A DNA stretch of 64,000 bases, from contig CALHAR010000009.1 in assembly GCA_937931645.1 (NCBI GenBank), positions 1 to 64,000 on the forward strand. The letters are read 5' to 3'. The number at the start of each line of letters is the position of its first letter. Within the stretch, counting starts at the first letter, position 1. This stretch comes from an uncultured Alphaproteobacteria bacterium. Its GTDB lineage: Bacteria; Pseudomonadota; Alphaproteobacteria; Micavibrionales; Micavibrionaceae. This document shows positions 36,619 to 46,273 of this stretch, piece by piece. The notes below the pieces were generated by a model, which ran no database searches, had not been told where the DNA came from, and saw only the letters and a list, made by a program, of their open reading frames with translations. A program made the translations under genes and the position numbers.

Positions 36619-38064
36619 TACCGCGAAGTTAAAAAACTCTTGGAAGTTTGTATGAAGAACTTTCGTTTCGCCTTTTTTACACGTAACGTCTTGACGAATA
36701 ATTTGGCAAACAGGACGCCAATGATATTGCGCCTTACTATGCTCTGTAGAAAAAGTAATACCAGGGGCAAGCTGTAAATCAAACCACAGACGTACCGCAT
36801 CGGCAGTGCCATTTTCAATAATATTCGCTTGCTCTTCAGTTTGAAAAATTAGCTCAGGTAACGCGGACTCAAAGATGAATTGATTAACAATAACAGGCGT
36901 GCTCAGTGTATGCGCTTCTTCGACTTCAAAAAATAGCTGCGTATCTTTGTGAGAATAAGGCTGAGTTAAGGCATTCATCGGGGTTAGATCAAATCCACTA
37001 ACGGTATTAATCTGTTTAAAACAACGTAAGCCTGGACATTGCACAAGCGTACCAAAAAGAGTTGCCCCTTCAGGGATAACGCGTGGATTTTCTTTCAATA
37101 GATTTTCATGGGCATGACGAATAGTAGGCACGGCCCCTTCCCCGATAATGGCACTATCAAACGTTTCAGTAATTAAGATATCTGCTTTTTCTGGCATATC
37201 CTCACCAATCACCACATCCGTTGAGTGCTTGGCTATAATAGTAATTCGATCTTGCATACCATTTTTAAGAACGGTTTCTGCCGCTAGCGCCGCCAAAATA
37301 GGATCAGATTCAATCGCATAAGCATGTTTTGCACCCGCACGAATAGCCATCATCGCTAACAGTCCAGATCCTGTACCAATATCAAGAACAGTATCACCTT
37401 GTTTTACTTTGACTTTAATCGCGGCCTCAAAAGCATCATTACGAACCGTATCGTCAATCATTGGTAAATGCCAATCAGGTGAAGACTTAGAAACAAGGCG
37501 ATCACGCAAAAAAGAAATTTCATTAGCGGTTGGAAATTGCTGTTCAGCATTACGTAGTGTCTGCAAAGCCTCAAGATTTTTATCTTGTAAAAAGAGTGAA
37601 TTTCCAAGCTGTAGATAAGCTTGAAGATTATTCGGGTCAGCTTTAAGACTATGCTTATAAAAAGCTTCGGCGGTACTATTATCACCAAGCTGTTCAGAAA
37701 GCTGGGCTATCCAATAGGCAGATTGCGCTTCATTTTCATTCAAGTTAAAAGACTTTTTAAAAGCATCCCTCGCTTCAGCTTTCAGATGAACGGCCATATA
37801 GGCATGGCCTAAATTTTGTAAAACTTGTATTTCTGTTGGGTCTTGCGCATGCGCTTTTTTGAAAAGTTCAATCGCTTTACTATGGTTACCACGCATGGAT
37901 TCTACGACACCACTACCAGAAAGAGAGGCAATATTTGTCGGAACTTGCTTTAAAATTTCATCAAAAATTTCTTGCCCTTGGTCAAGATTACCCGCCTGAA
38001 TAAGCGCTGTAGCTTGTTGAATAAGAAAATTAACGTCGACGGTCTCTGCTTCGACTAAGGTCAT
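36613..38064 (-). CDS. TPR plus PRMT-like protein arginine methyltransferase
   Basis: Residues 10-180 form about five tetratricopeptide repeats. A class I methyltransferase domain follows, with SAM motif VLDIGTGSGLLAM at 226-238, preceded by DWHLPMIDD at 197-205. The segment ITETFDSAIIGEGAVP contains E300 and E309, matching the double-E loop of protein arginine methyltransferases, and the late YHW resembles the THW loop. The layout (TPR then PRMT core, WHxPM motif) is closest to eukaryotic PRMT9/PRMT7 types. It would methylate protein arginine in the cytoplasm, with the TPRs choosing substrates. This family is rare in bacteria. The tRNA-Ser gene lies just upstream on the same strand. Confidence 0.8.
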   Translation of the reverse strand: MTLVEAETVDVNFLIQQATALIQAGNLDQGQEIFDEILKQVPTNIASLSGSGVVESMRGNHSKAIELFKKAHAQDPTEIQVLQNLGHAYMAVHLKAEARDAFKKSFNLNENEAQSAYWIAQLSEQLGDNSTAEAFYKHSLKADPNNLQAYLQLGNSLFLQDKNLEALQTLRNAEQQFPTANEISFLRDRLVSKSSPDWHLPMIDDTVRNDAFEAAIKVKVKQGDTVLDIGTGSGLLAMMAIRAGAKHAYAIESDPILAALAAETVLKNGMQDRITIIAKHSTDVVIGEDMPEKADILITETFDSAIIGEGAVPTIRHAHENLLKENPRVIPEGATLFGTLVQCPGLRCFKQINTVSGFDLTPMNALTQPYSHKDTQLFFEVEEAHTLSTPVIVNQFIFESALPELIFQTEEQANIIENGTADAVRLWFDLQLAPGITFSTEHSKAQYHWRPVCQIIRQDVTCKKGETKVLHTNFQEFFNFAVR

Positions 38065-38185
38065 TTTTGGTTATCCTAACGTAATCAATTCATAAGGTTC
38101 GCCAATTATAGATGTATTTTTTTAAAGATATAGAGAGAAATTTTTGCCGAGTTCATGTCTAAATAGAAAGGTAAGTACAGAATAA

Positions 38186-38275
38186 TGGCGGACAGAGCGG
38201 GATTCGAACCCGCGTAGGGTTTGACCCCTAACACGCTTTCCAAGCGTGCGCCTTAAGCCACTCGGCCACCTGTCC
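38186..38275 (-). tRNA. tRNA-Ser (anticodon GGA)
   Basis: Read on the minus strand, a 7-bp acceptor stem (GGACAGG with TCTGTCC, one G-T), a D arm (GCCGAGTGGCTTAAGGC), an anticodon loop CTTGGAAAG with anticodon GGA, a long variable arm and a T arm with GGTTCGAATCC are all present. The long variable arm and discriminator G are serine features. The CCA end is encoded. It decodes UCC and UCU. Confidence 0.96.
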
Positions 38276-38433
38276 TTGCCTCTCCTTAAGAACAGGAGAT
38301 GATGGAGCGGACATTACGCAATAAAATCCTGACAATCAAGCAGAAGCACACCAAAATTAGAGTAATTTTAAGCTTTGCACCCTAAAACAGACAGGTTAGA
38401 CTGGTTTTTAGAATAAATATAAGGAATTTCATT

Positions 38434-38877
38434 ATGCCTGATGGTGCAAAAACATTACTTGTTATCTTGCTTATCCCGTTTTTGTTAGGGGTTGGACATG
38501 ATATTTATTTTAATTACTTTTCAACCGATGAAAAAATTAGAGAAATAAAAGCCTTACGGGTTGATCCGAATAAGTTCCTCGTCAGTGACATGGGGTGGGT
38601 TTGGAATGAATATAGCCCAAGCACAATGCAAACAATACGCGACTCTGTTGCACCAGAAACATTTAAAACAAAGTTAGACCCTATCTTACAGTTACCCACT
38701 ATGGTTGTTGGGCTTATTCCGTGGGCTATTGCCGCAATTTATTTAGCGTTCGCATGGCTCATCGGGTTTTGGCCTTGCTCGACAAGTGGCTTATCGTTTT
38801 CTCGTAAACGTAAAAAAGATGATTTTGCCGTTTATAAACACGCAAAAACCAAAGCGGTTAAATATAACAAGAAATAA
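38434..38877 (+). CDS. small membrane protein of unknown function
   Basis: The 147-residue protein has two hydrophobic segments (about 7-24 and 88-112) enclosing an outside loop with WVWNEYSPSTMQTIRD, and a short basic C-terminus (SFSRKRKKDD, then KTKAVKYNKK). I recognise no domain. An AAGGAA box 8 bases before the ATG supports the start. It ends one base from the convergent hydrolase gene. Confidence 0.65.
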   Translation: MPDGAKTLLVILLIPFLLGVGHDIYFNYFSTDEKIREIKALRVDPNKFLVSDMGWVWNEYSPSTMQTIRDSVAPETFKTKLDPILQLPTMVVGLIPWAIAAIYLAFAWLIGFWPCSTSGLSFSRKRKKDDFAVYKHAKTKAVKYNKK

Positions 38878-38878
38878 C

Positions 38879-39628
38879 CTACAGCTTTAATAGCCGCTTA
38901 ATCACGTCATCAAGTAATTTCAGGTCATCTGGTTCAGAGAGACTATGATTACCTGCTTCTCTATAGAAAATTTCGACGTTATCACCTGTAATTTTGCCTT
39001 TGATACGCTCAGCCGTTTCCCACGGAACATCTTTATCTTGCTTACCCTGCAATAAACGTACAGGGATATCTAGCTTGATTGGGTTATTCAAAAGTAAGTT
39101 ATTACGCCCATCTTCAATTAATTTTTTTGTAATAATGTAAGGCTCACCATAATCACTTGGTAATGTAAAAAAGCCATCTTCTTCAAGAGCCGTACGTTGT
39201 TCAAGATTCATACCTTGTTCCATCCAAGATGTAAAATCAGGGGCAGCGGCAATCCCAATCACGGCCTGTACGTGTTCTGATTTTGACAGAGCCAATAACA
39301 ACGATATCCAACCACCCATGGACGAGCCGACAAGAATAACGGGGCCATCCGTACATTGCGTCAGAACATCACTAGCATCTTGCGCCCAATCACTAATACA
39401 ACCTTGTTCAAACTTGCCTTTTGATTGTCCGTGCCCTGAATAATCAAAACGGATATAACTTTGCTGACGCGTACGGCATTGTTTGTCCAAAAAACTGGCC
39501 TTAGAGCCCATCATATCGGACTTAAATCCTCCTAAAAACATAAGGGTTGGTAAATCTGAGTCACCGTTAAATTTGCTATAGGCTAAATCAGGCTTATTAA
39601 GGCGTTTTAAAACTTCAATCATGTTCAC
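38879..39628 (-). CDS. alpha/beta hydrolase
   Basis: The 249-residue protein has the nucleophile elbow GSSMGG near residue 100, an acid candidate in GKQDKDVPW and a histidine in GNHSLSEPDD, giving a complete Ser-Asp-His triad. The opening LMFLGGFKSDMMGSKA and YIRFDYSGHGQS are typical of serine hydrolases acting on small esters. It has no signal peptide and is cytoplasmic. The substrate is unknown. It is divergent from the GT4 gene. Confidence 0.87.
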   Translation of the reverse strand: MNMIEVLKRLNKPDLAYSKFNGDSDLPTLMFLGGFKSDMMGSKASFLDKQCRTRQQSYIRFDYSGHGQSKGKFEQGCISDWAQDASDVLTQCTDGPVILVGSSMGGWISLLLALSKSEHVQAVIGIAAAPDFTSWMEQGMNLEQRTALEEDGFFTLPSDYGEPYIITKKLIEDGRNNLLLNNPIKLDIPVRLLQGKQDKDVPWETAERIKGKITGDNVEIFYREAGNHSLSEPDDLKLLDDVIKRLLKL

Positions 39629-39668
39629 AGTTTTTTATTCGTTTTTATATCGGTTTTTTTAGGCAAAT

Positions 39669-40952
39669 ATGCTACTCAATAAGCAGATTTTGACACATTC
39701 ATATGCGGTTATCATGACACAAACGACATTAAATTCCCAAAACAACGTAGAAACAAGCCCCAACAGCCATTCAGCCATACATAAAACGCCTGTTGTTATG
39801 CAGATTCTACCCGAATTAGGTCCTGGCGGCGCGGAGCAAGGGTGCTTGGATGTCGCGGCAGGCTTAGTACAAGCAGGATCGCGCGCTATTGTTGTCTCAA
39901 ATGGGGGATCACGTGTTCATGAATTAGGACGCTGTGGTGCTTTACACATTGATTTGCCCGCCCATAGTAAAAACCCATTTACAATATGGCGAAATATAAG
40001 TCGCATTAAAAAACTAATTAAAGAGCATGATGTCGATATTATTCATGTCCGTAGTCGCGCCCCCGCATGGTCGGCGCTGCGTGCTTGTGCAGGAACAAAA
40101 ACACGTTTCATGACAACGGCGCATGCTCCCTATAATATTAATGGGAAGGCAAAGCGTTTTTATAATTCCGTCATGGCAAAGGGAGAACGCATCATCGCGA
40201 TTTCACATCACGTTGCCAAGTACTTGATTAAAAACTACGATATTGATCAAAGGAATATTCGCCTTATTCATCGCGGTGTTGATTTAGCAAAGTATCATCC
40301 GAGCAACGTAACGCCTGCGCAAATTATAAAGGTCACCTCTGAATGGAGGCTTCCTGATGGCGCCAGTATCATTATGCTACCTGGGCGTATCACAAGATGG
40401 AAAGGTCATCATGTTTTAATTGATGCTATGGCAAAGTTAAAAAGAGATGATTTATTCTGCGTTCTAATTGGCTCTGACCAAGGGCGTACCGAGTATCGTG
40501 AAGAATTGGAACAATCTATCAGCGATAAAAACCTCGGTGGTCAAATTCGCATTATTGATCATTGCTACGATTTAGCGGCGGCCTATATGCTATCAACAGT
40601 CGTAGTGTCCGCATCAACAGACCCTGAAGGGTTTGGACGTATTCCTATCGAAGCGCAAGCAATGGGGCGACCTATTATTGCGACAGACCATGGTGGTGCA
40701 CAAGAAACTATTAAGCGTGGTGAAACAGGATGGCTTATACCACCTAATGATTCTGATGCTCTGTGTGCCGCAATCAAAGAAGCGTTAAGTTTAGATAGAG
40801 ATCAACGAAATATATTGGCAGAAAATGCTATGTCGCATATTACCTATAATTTTACAAAAGAAAAAATGGTAGATGAGACATTGAATGTTTATGCCGAACT
40901 TCTACAAGAAAAGTATTCCCTACAACCCCCCTTACGCCAAGCGGCAACATAA
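39669..40952 (+). CDS. glycosyltransferase, family 4
   Basis: The 427-residue GT-B enzyme has PELGPGGAEQGCLDVA near the N-terminus, a Rossmann C-terminal domain (IMLPGRITRWKGHHVLIDA) and the E-x7-E motif in EGFGRIPIEAQAMG. The start at 39669 follows TTTAGG; an internal ATG at 39714 is an alternative and would begin with MTQTTLN. Its stop overlaps the next start by one base (TAATG), so it is coupled to the heptosyltransferase-like gene. Together they probably build lipopolysaccharide core. Confidence 0.88.
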   Translation: MLLNKQILTHSYAVIMTQTTLNSQNNVETSPNSHSAIHKTPVVMQILPELGPGGAEQGCLDVAAGLVQAGSRAIVVSNGGSRVHELGRCGALHIDLPAHSKNPFTIWRNISRIKKLIKEHDVDIIHVRSRAPAWSALRACAGTKTRFMTTAHAPYNINGKAKRFYNSVMAKGERIIAISHHVAKYLIKNYDIDQRNIRLIHRGVDLAKYHPSNVTPAQIIKVTSEWRLPDGASIIMLPGRITRWKGHHVLIDAMAKLKRDDLFCVLIGSDQGRTEYREELEQSISDKNLGGQIRIIDHCYDLAAAYMLSTVVVSASTDPEGFGRIPIEAQAMGRPIIATDHGGAQETIKRGETGWLIPPNDSDALCAAIKEALSLDRDQRNILAENAMSHITYNFTKEKMVDETLNVYAELLQEKYSLQPPLRQAAT

Positions 40953-41878
40953 TGACTGATACAAATAAAGTCCTTGTTATAAAGCTGAGCGCCTTAGGGG
41001 ACTTCGTTCAATGCTTCGGCGCGATGAGAGCTATACGTAACAATCATTCTAACGCGAATATTACTCTTTTAACAACAAAACCCTATGCCGATCTTGCACA
41101 ACAATCTGGCTACTTCAATGATGTGATTATTGATACACGTCCTAAGCTTTTTCAGCTTAAGTCTTGGTTGCATTTAGGACAAAAACTAAACACAGAAAAA
41201 TTTAATCGTGTTTATGATTTACAATGTAATGACCGTACCAATATTTACTTTAAACTTTTTTTAAAAAAACCTGAATGGTTCGGAACAGCAAAAGGCGCAA
41301 GCCATCGTAACATTTCACCAACCCGAAAAAATGATTTAGCATTTTATGGGCATAAACAAACTTTGGCATTAGCAGGCATAAAAAATGTTAAAATTGATAA
41401 ACTAAAATGGATGAATACAGATATTTCTGCCTTCCCCTTAACCACACCCTATGTCTTAATTACCGCCGGATGTGCTCCCTCAAGGCCAGAGAAAAAGTGG
41501 GATTCTCAAAATTACGGGAACCTCTGCATTGCCCTTGTTAACCAAGGATTACAGCCAGTTCTTTTAGGCACCGAAAGTGAAAAGGACATCAACAAGAATA
41601 TTGTAGAGCACTGTCCCGAAGCGCTTGATTTAACACAAAAAACAAACCTTTTTGATATTCCTACACTTGCACGAAAAGCCGCGTTTGCTATTGGTAACGA
41701 TACAGGTCCTATGCATTTTATTGGACCTACAAATTGTAAAGCCTTGGTTTTATTTTCGGGTAGTAGCGATCCAAAACGTCACCGACCTTTGGGAGAAAAT
41801 GTTGATACAATCCAACAAGAAAACATTAATGATATTTCTGTTAAGTATGTTTTAGGAAAACTAAATTTACCCACTTAA
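40952..41878 (+). CDS. glycosyltransferase, family 9 (heptosyltransferase-like)
   Basis: The 308-residue protein has the GT9 features VIKLSALGDFVQC at the N-terminus, APSRPEKKWDSQNYG in the middle and IGNDTGPMHF in the donor site. GT9 enzymes transfer ADP-heptose to lipopolysaccharide core. The exact acceptor is not known. It is the second gene of a coupled pair with the GT4 gene, and its 3' end overlaps the convergent SDR gene by 4 bases. Confidence 0.9.
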   Translation: MTDTNKVLVIKLSALGDFVQCFGAMRAIRNNHSNANITLLTTKPYADLAQQSGYFNDVIIDTRPKLFQLKSWLHLGQKLNTEKFNRVYDLQCNDRTNIYFKLFLKKPEWFGTAKGASHRNISPTRKNDLAFYGHKQTLALAGIKNVKIDKLKWMNTDISAFPLTTPYVLITAGCAPSRPEKKWDSQNYGNLCIALVNQGLQPVLLGTESEKDINKNIVEHCPEALDLTQKTNLFDIPTLARKAAFAIGNDTGPMHFIGPTNCKALVLFSGSSDPKRHRPLGENVDTIQQENINDISVKYVLGKLNLPT

Positions 41879-42663
41879 TCTTTTGCTAACTCTTGATTTG
41901 CAAGACCTTTATCTGGTGCTTTACTTAAAATAACCTGCGCCAACGCATCAGGTAAAATACCAATCAACCACGATACAAAATGAGACGGCCAAGGAAAACA
42001 GATCCGCCCTTTATTCTTGGCTAAACCCCGTCCAATAATGTGCGCAGCTTTTTCGGCTCTCATTAACATTGGCATTGGAAATTCATTAGCATCTGTAATA
42101 CGGCTGACCACAAAACCAGGACAAATAACATTCACTTGAATACCACTATCTTTTAACACCCCGCGCATAGCTTCACCATAAAAGCGTACAGCACCTTTAG
42201 AGGCACTATAAGCAGGCGCTGTCGGCCATCCTCTAAAGCCTGCTAAGGAACTAACCACGGCAATTTGTCCTGTGTGGTCGTTTTCTAACATCACCCCTAA
42301 TGAAGGCTCAACCGTATTCAAAACACCCATCAGGTTCACTTCAAAAATCTGACGAGCTTGATGAACAGGTTCACCATTCATCACACCGCCAGAACCACCA
42401 GATATACCAGCATTAGCAATCACAAGATCTAACGGCTCTAGCCCCATAATCCATTGCGCCATATTGTCCTTATCGATAACATCAAGCACACGCCCTTCAG
42501 TCACGCTTCCCTTATCTTCGCATAAACGCACAACCTCATCTAACCGGGCTTCGTTCCGTCCTGTTAAATAAAGCTGTACGTCTTTTTTTGCGTAATAGAG
42601 AGCTAATGCCGCACCAATACCACTCGACGCGCCAGTAATCAGTATATTCTTCGGATTTTTCAT
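41875..42663 (-). CDS. short-chain dehydrogenase/reductase
   Basis: The 262-residue classical SDR has the cofactor motif TGASSGIG near residue 12, NAG in VIANAGISGG, and catalytic S-Y-K with YSASKGA. The cofactor-binding segment with basic residues (TGRNEARLDE) suggests NADP. A C-terminal stretch with WPSHFVSWLIGILPDAL is hydrophobic and may attach to the membrane. The substrate is unknown. Confidence 0.88.
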   Translation of the reverse strand: MKNPKNILITGASSGIGAALALYYAKKDVQLYLTGRNEARLDEVVRLCEDKGSVTEGRVLDVIDKDNMAQWIMGLEPLDLVIANAGISGGSGGVMNGEPVHQARQIFEVNLMGVLNTVEPSLGVMLENDHTGQIAVVSSLAGFRGWPTAPAYSASKGAVRFYGEAMRGVLKDSGIQVNVICPGFVVSRITDANEFPMPMLMRAEKAAHIIGRGLAKNKGRICFPWPSHFVSWLIGILPDALAQVILSKAPDKGLANQELAKD

Positions 42664-42715
42664 ACTTTTACTGTAACATTATTGCTTTAATTGTATAGTC
42701 GTTTACAATCAAAAA

Positions 42716-43363
42716 ATGGATGTTTCAGATTTAAAAAGACGTGGCCTTATGTATGTACTTTCTTCGCCTTCTGGGGCAGGGAAAACCACTATCACCCGCG
42801 CACTTCTTAAACAAAATCAAAATTTAGTCGCGTCTGTATCCGCAACAACACGCCAAAAGCGGGCTGGGGAAATAGACGGGCAAGATTACATCTTTTGTGA
42901 TATCCCTCAATTTGATTCCATGGTTGAAAATGGCAATATGCTGGAACACGCTAAAGTCTTTGGTAATTATTATGGAACGCCACGCAACGCCGTTGAAGAA
43001 GCCTTAAAAAACGGCCAAGACGTTATATTTGATATTGATTGGCAAGGCACACAACAGTTACGAGAGATGGCAAGCGATGACCTCGTCACTTTATTTGTCC
43101 TCCCTCCATCGGCAAAAGAGTTAGAAAATAGATTACGCACTCGTTCCAAAGGAACATTAGAAACCGAAACACAAATTCAAGATAGAATGAGCAAGCTCAA
43201 TGACGAGATAACTCATTTTTCTGAATATGATTATGTTTTAATTAATCGTGATATTGATAAAGCTATTAGCCAAGCGCAAATGATATTAGATGCTGAACGT
43301 TTGAAACGTCGTCGCCTTATTGGTTTAACTGACTTTGTAAAAGGGGTAAAAGAAGGTCGATAA
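42716..43363 (+). CDS. gmk: guanylate kinase
   Basis: Gmk phosphorylates GMP to GDP with ATP. The 215-residue protein has the P-loop SSPSGAGKTT at about 17-26, the GMP-binding segment SVSATTRQKRAGEIDGQDY and FDIDWQGTQQL. Length and layout are those of the family. It is divergent from the SDR gene and convergent with ksgA with only 3 bases between stops. Confidence 0.96.
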   Translation: MDVSDLKRRGLMYVLSSPSGAGKTTITRALLKQNQNLVASVSATTRQKRAGEIDGQDYIFCDIPQFDSMVENGNMLEHAKVFGNYYGTPRNAVEEALKNGQDVIFDIDWQGTQQLREMASDDLVTLFVLPPSAKELENRLRTRSKGTLETETQIQDRMSKLNDEITHFSEYDYVLINRDIDKAISQAQMILDAERLKRRRLIGLTDFVKGVKEGR

Positions 43364-43366
43364 AAA

Positions 43367-44221
43367 TTATTCCTCTCTTCGTTCCGCTAATTTTGCTAGC
43401 GCGATAAATTTTTCTGGTGGTATGTTTTCTGCGCGCCATGTTTCTTCTACTCCTATCTCTACAAAATATTGCTTATAGTTTTTTAAAGAACTTCTAATCA
43501 TTTTACGCCGTTGGCCAAACGCCGCCATTGTTACTTTTTCGACAGACTTAAAAGAGGGAGAATCACTTGGTAAAGTTTTAGGTTTAAAGTGTACAATCGA
43601 AGATGTGATTTTTGGCGCTGGTGTAAACGCACTCGCAGGCACATCAAAACATAAATCAACATCGCATAACCATTGGCAAAGCACACCTAATCGGCCGTAA
43701 GCCTTGTCTCCGACCTTTGCGACAATACGCATCGCGACCTCCCTCTGGAACATTAAGGTCATGGATTTATAAGCCTTTTGATCTTGATTAATTTGTTGCA
43801 ACCAACCAATGAGTAATGGCGTTGCTATATTATAAGGCAAGTTTGCAACAATCGCGCGCGGCGCGTTTGATAATGTTAATAAATCTGTATTTAGCGCATC
43901 TCCATGAATAAGATCTAAACGCCCATCGACTGCCTGCTTTAAATCTTGCAACGCTTTTATCGCCCGTAAATCATATTCAATGGCAACAACCTTACTTGGA
44001 TTACGCAACAACAAACTACGTGTTAATCCACCTGGACCCGGGCCAATCTCAATAACGGTAATACCAGATAAATCACCCGCCACACGTGCAATTTTATCTG
44101 TTAAATTTAAATCAAGTAAGAAATTCTGCCCCAACTTCTTTGTTGCCCGCAAGTCATGCTCGCGAATAATATCACGAAGGGGAGCAAGGGAAGATAAATC
44201 AATAGCTAGGAGATTAGTCAA
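43367..44221 (-). CDS. ksgA: 16S rRNA dimethyladenosine transferase
   Basis: KsgA (RsmA) dimethylates A1518 and A1519 in 16S rRNA during small-subunit maturation. The 284-residue protein has KLGQNFLLD, the SAM motif VIEIGPGPGGLT, and the catalytic NLPYNIATPLL. It starts 2 bases after the end of the surA-like gene on the same strand, forming a surA-ksgA pair. The pdxA gene that often sits between them in proteobacteria is absent here. Confidence 0.96.
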   Translation of the reverse strand: MTNLLAIDLSSLAPLRDIIREHDLRATKKLGQNFLLDLNLTDKIARVAGDLSGITVIEIGPGPGGLTRSLLLRNPSKVVAIEYDLRAIKALQDLKQAVDGRLDLIHGDALNTDLLTLSNAPRAIVANLPYNIATPLLIGWLQQINQDQKAYKSMTLMFQREVAMRIVAKVGDKAYGRLGVLCQWLCDVDLCFDVPASAFTPAPKITSSIVHFKPKTLPSDSPSFKSVEKVTMAAFGQRRKMIRSSLKNYKQYFVEIGVEETWRAENIPPEKFIALAKLAERREE

Positions 44222-44223
44222 AA

Positions 44224-45168
44224 TTATTCATCGCGACGGTTGATAAAACTCGTAGACCGTATATCAGCCAAATGGCGTTTTTGTAAACGATCCAGACGTT
44301 GTAAGCCAATCGCGTTTAAAATATCATCATCTTTGGGCAATGTTTCTTTGGAAATTTTTCTTGCCCCAGTCACGGTTAAAACGTGATAACCAGATAATCC
44401 TTTAATAGGTGGACTTATCTGTCCTTCGCTCAAACTCTTTACAACAACATCCAGCTCTTTGGGTAAATCACCTTCTTGTACCCACCCTAACGATCCACCT
44501 TGTTGCGCCGAGGCACTTTTAGAAAATTGTGCGGCCACAACAGCAAAAGGTGCGCGACCTCTTTTAATCTCATCTATTAATTTTTGACCCAGATCTTTTA
44601 CTTTTGCATCATCTTTTGTTTTTTGAACAGGAAGAAAAATTTCAGAAACCTGGTATTCTGTTTTTCCAAGATTATCTTTCAAACGTTCCATTCTGGCATT
44701 AACATCATTTTCTGTGACATCAATACGTGGACGAAGGACACTACCTACCACCTTACGCCATGCGGTTTGCGCTTTAATTTGCTGCCTTAATGTATGTCCC
44801 GGAATACCAGAATTCACCATTACTTTAGAAAACTCTTCGGCGCTCATTTTATTTTGTGCGGCCATGGCGCTAAAAGCATCATCTATTTCTTTTTCTGTCA
44901 CAGATAGGTTGTTACGTTCAGCTTCTTGAATTTTCAATTGCTCTTCAATCAAAATGCTCAAAGCCTGCGGTTTAACTTTTGCACGACTTTCTTTTGTATC
45001 GGGAATACCAGAAGACGCAAATATAAGGCGCATTCTATCATTCACATCGCTTTCGGAAATGGCATCTTCATTGACCGTCGCCGCAATACCAAAAGATGTT
45101 TGTGCCATCACTTGCATAGGTGCAGCAAGGCTAAAACAAACTAATAAAACTCCCAAAACTCTTAACAT
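44224..45168 (-). CDS. surA: SurA-like periplasmic chaperone/peptidyl-prolyl isomerase
   Basis: The protein has a signal peptide (MLRVLGVLLVCFSLAAPMQ, cleavage near VMAQT), an N-terminal SurA chaperone region (ISESDVNDRMRL onwards) and one parvulin domain (GGSLGWVQEGDLP and GLSGYHVLTV). It helps outer-membrane proteins fold. E. coli SurA has two parvulin domains, and this shorter one-domain form is common in alphaproteobacteria. The start at 45168 has an AGAG box upstream and gives a proper signal peptide. An ATG 13 codons earlier would add charged residues before it. Confidence 0.9.
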   Translation of the reverse strand: MLRVLGVLLVCFSLAAPMQVMAQTSFGIAATVNEDAISESDVNDRMRLIFASSGIPDTKESRAKVKPQALSILIEEQLKIQEAERNNLSVTEKEIDDAFSAMAAQNKMSAEEFSKVMVNSGIPGHTLRQQIKAQTAWRKVVGSVLRPRIDVTENDVNARMERLKDNLGKTEYQVSEIFLPVQKTKDDAKVKDLGQKLIDEIKRGRAPFAVVAAQFSKSASAQQGGSLGWVQEGDLPKELDVVVKSLSEGQISPPIKGLSGYHVLTVTGARKISKETLPKDDDILNAIGLQRLDRLQKRHLADIRSTSFINRRDE

Positions 45169-45242
45169 TATATTCTCTTTTTCGTTTTTATATTCTGACT
45201 TAAACAAATAATATTGTTCACTTTATGTCGATCCCCCACTTT

Positions 45243-46202
45243 TTATCCAACTTTTTTATCCGCAAATGGGCCACCTCTTCTAAAATTAGACAGATAGTGT
45301 GGTAACATAATACCTAAAGCTGTTGGTTTGACCCCCAAGTCTTTCAAACCTAATGCATCTTCATCAACAATATTATCAGTTTGCAAAGACTTAACCTGAT
45401 CACACGTTAATAACGGTTTCGGCATCAACCCTAAAATCATTCCTTGGACTTTTGCAAGACTCCATGGGATGGGAATAAGCGTACGTTCACGGTTAATTTC
45501 CGCCAATAGTGTTTTATAAATCTCTCTAAATGTCATAATTTCTGGGCCACCCAATTGGTATGTATGCCCCACATAAGCTCCCTTATCTTCTATTAAAATA
45601 TTGGTAACTGCTTGCGCAATATCACCAACATAAACAGGTTGAAACTTTGTATGACCGCCACCAATAAGGGGTAAAGCAGGTAAAAACGTAGCAAGTTTAG
45701 CAAACATATTGAAAAATGAATCACCCGGACCAAAAATAACACTGGGACGTAAAATAATGACTTGCGGATAATGTTCCAAAACTCCCTTTTCACCTGCTAA
45801 TTTTGATTTAGCAGATTTTGACTTTGCTTTATCAACGCCTAATGCTGAGATATGAATAAACCGATTCACTTTCTTGTTAGCACAAGCTCGCGCAATCATT
45901 TCAGGTACATCACGGTGAATACGTATAAAGTTGTTTTTACGTTTTTCAAACAAAATACCGACCAAATTTATAACAGCGTCACAGCCTTCAACCATATCTT
46001 CTATAGCACTCTGATCTTTATAGTTACACTGGACAGCGGCAATTTGTCCAACATTACCGTACGTCTTTAAGCTGTACGCACTTTCAGGGATTCGAGTCAC
46101 AATTTTGATACGGTAACCCGCCCGCGCCAAGTCCTGACAAATATATTGACCAACAAAACCAGAACCGCCAAAAATACAAACAACTTTATCTTTTTGCGCC
46201 AT
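45243..46202 (-). CDS. NDUFA9-like atypical SDR (complex I-associated)
   Basis: The 319-residue protein has a Rossmann nucleotide motif FGGSGFVG near residue 11 and the segments AVINLVGILFE, FIHISALGVDK and ILRPSVIFGPGDSFFN. This combination is typical of the alphaproteobacterial homologues of the mitochondrial complex I subunit NDUFA9. It probably binds NADPH. Its exact role in bacteria is not settled. It has its own short upstream region of about 70 bases. Confidence 0.9.
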   Translation of the reverse strand: MAQKDKVVCIFGGSGFVGQYICQDLARAGYRIKIVTRIPESAYSLKTYGNVGQIAAVQCNYKDQSAIEDMVEGCDAVINLVGILFEKRKNNFIRIHRDVPEMIARACANKKVNRFIHISALGVDKAKSKSAKSKLAGEKGVLEHYPQVIILRPSVIFGPGDSFFNMFAKLATFLPALPLIGGGHTKFQPVYVGDIAQAVTNILIEDKGAYVGHTYQLGGPEIMTFREIYKTLLAEINRERTLIPIPWSLAKVQGMILGLMPKPLLTCDQVKSLQTDNIVDEDALGLKDLGVKPTALGIMLPHYLSNFRRGGPFADKKVG

Positions 46203-46273
46203 GTTTTAATCCAAATTTCCTGAAGGTTAAGTCATTTCAATTTAAGGGGATATAGTAAGAAAATCCAGCTTAA

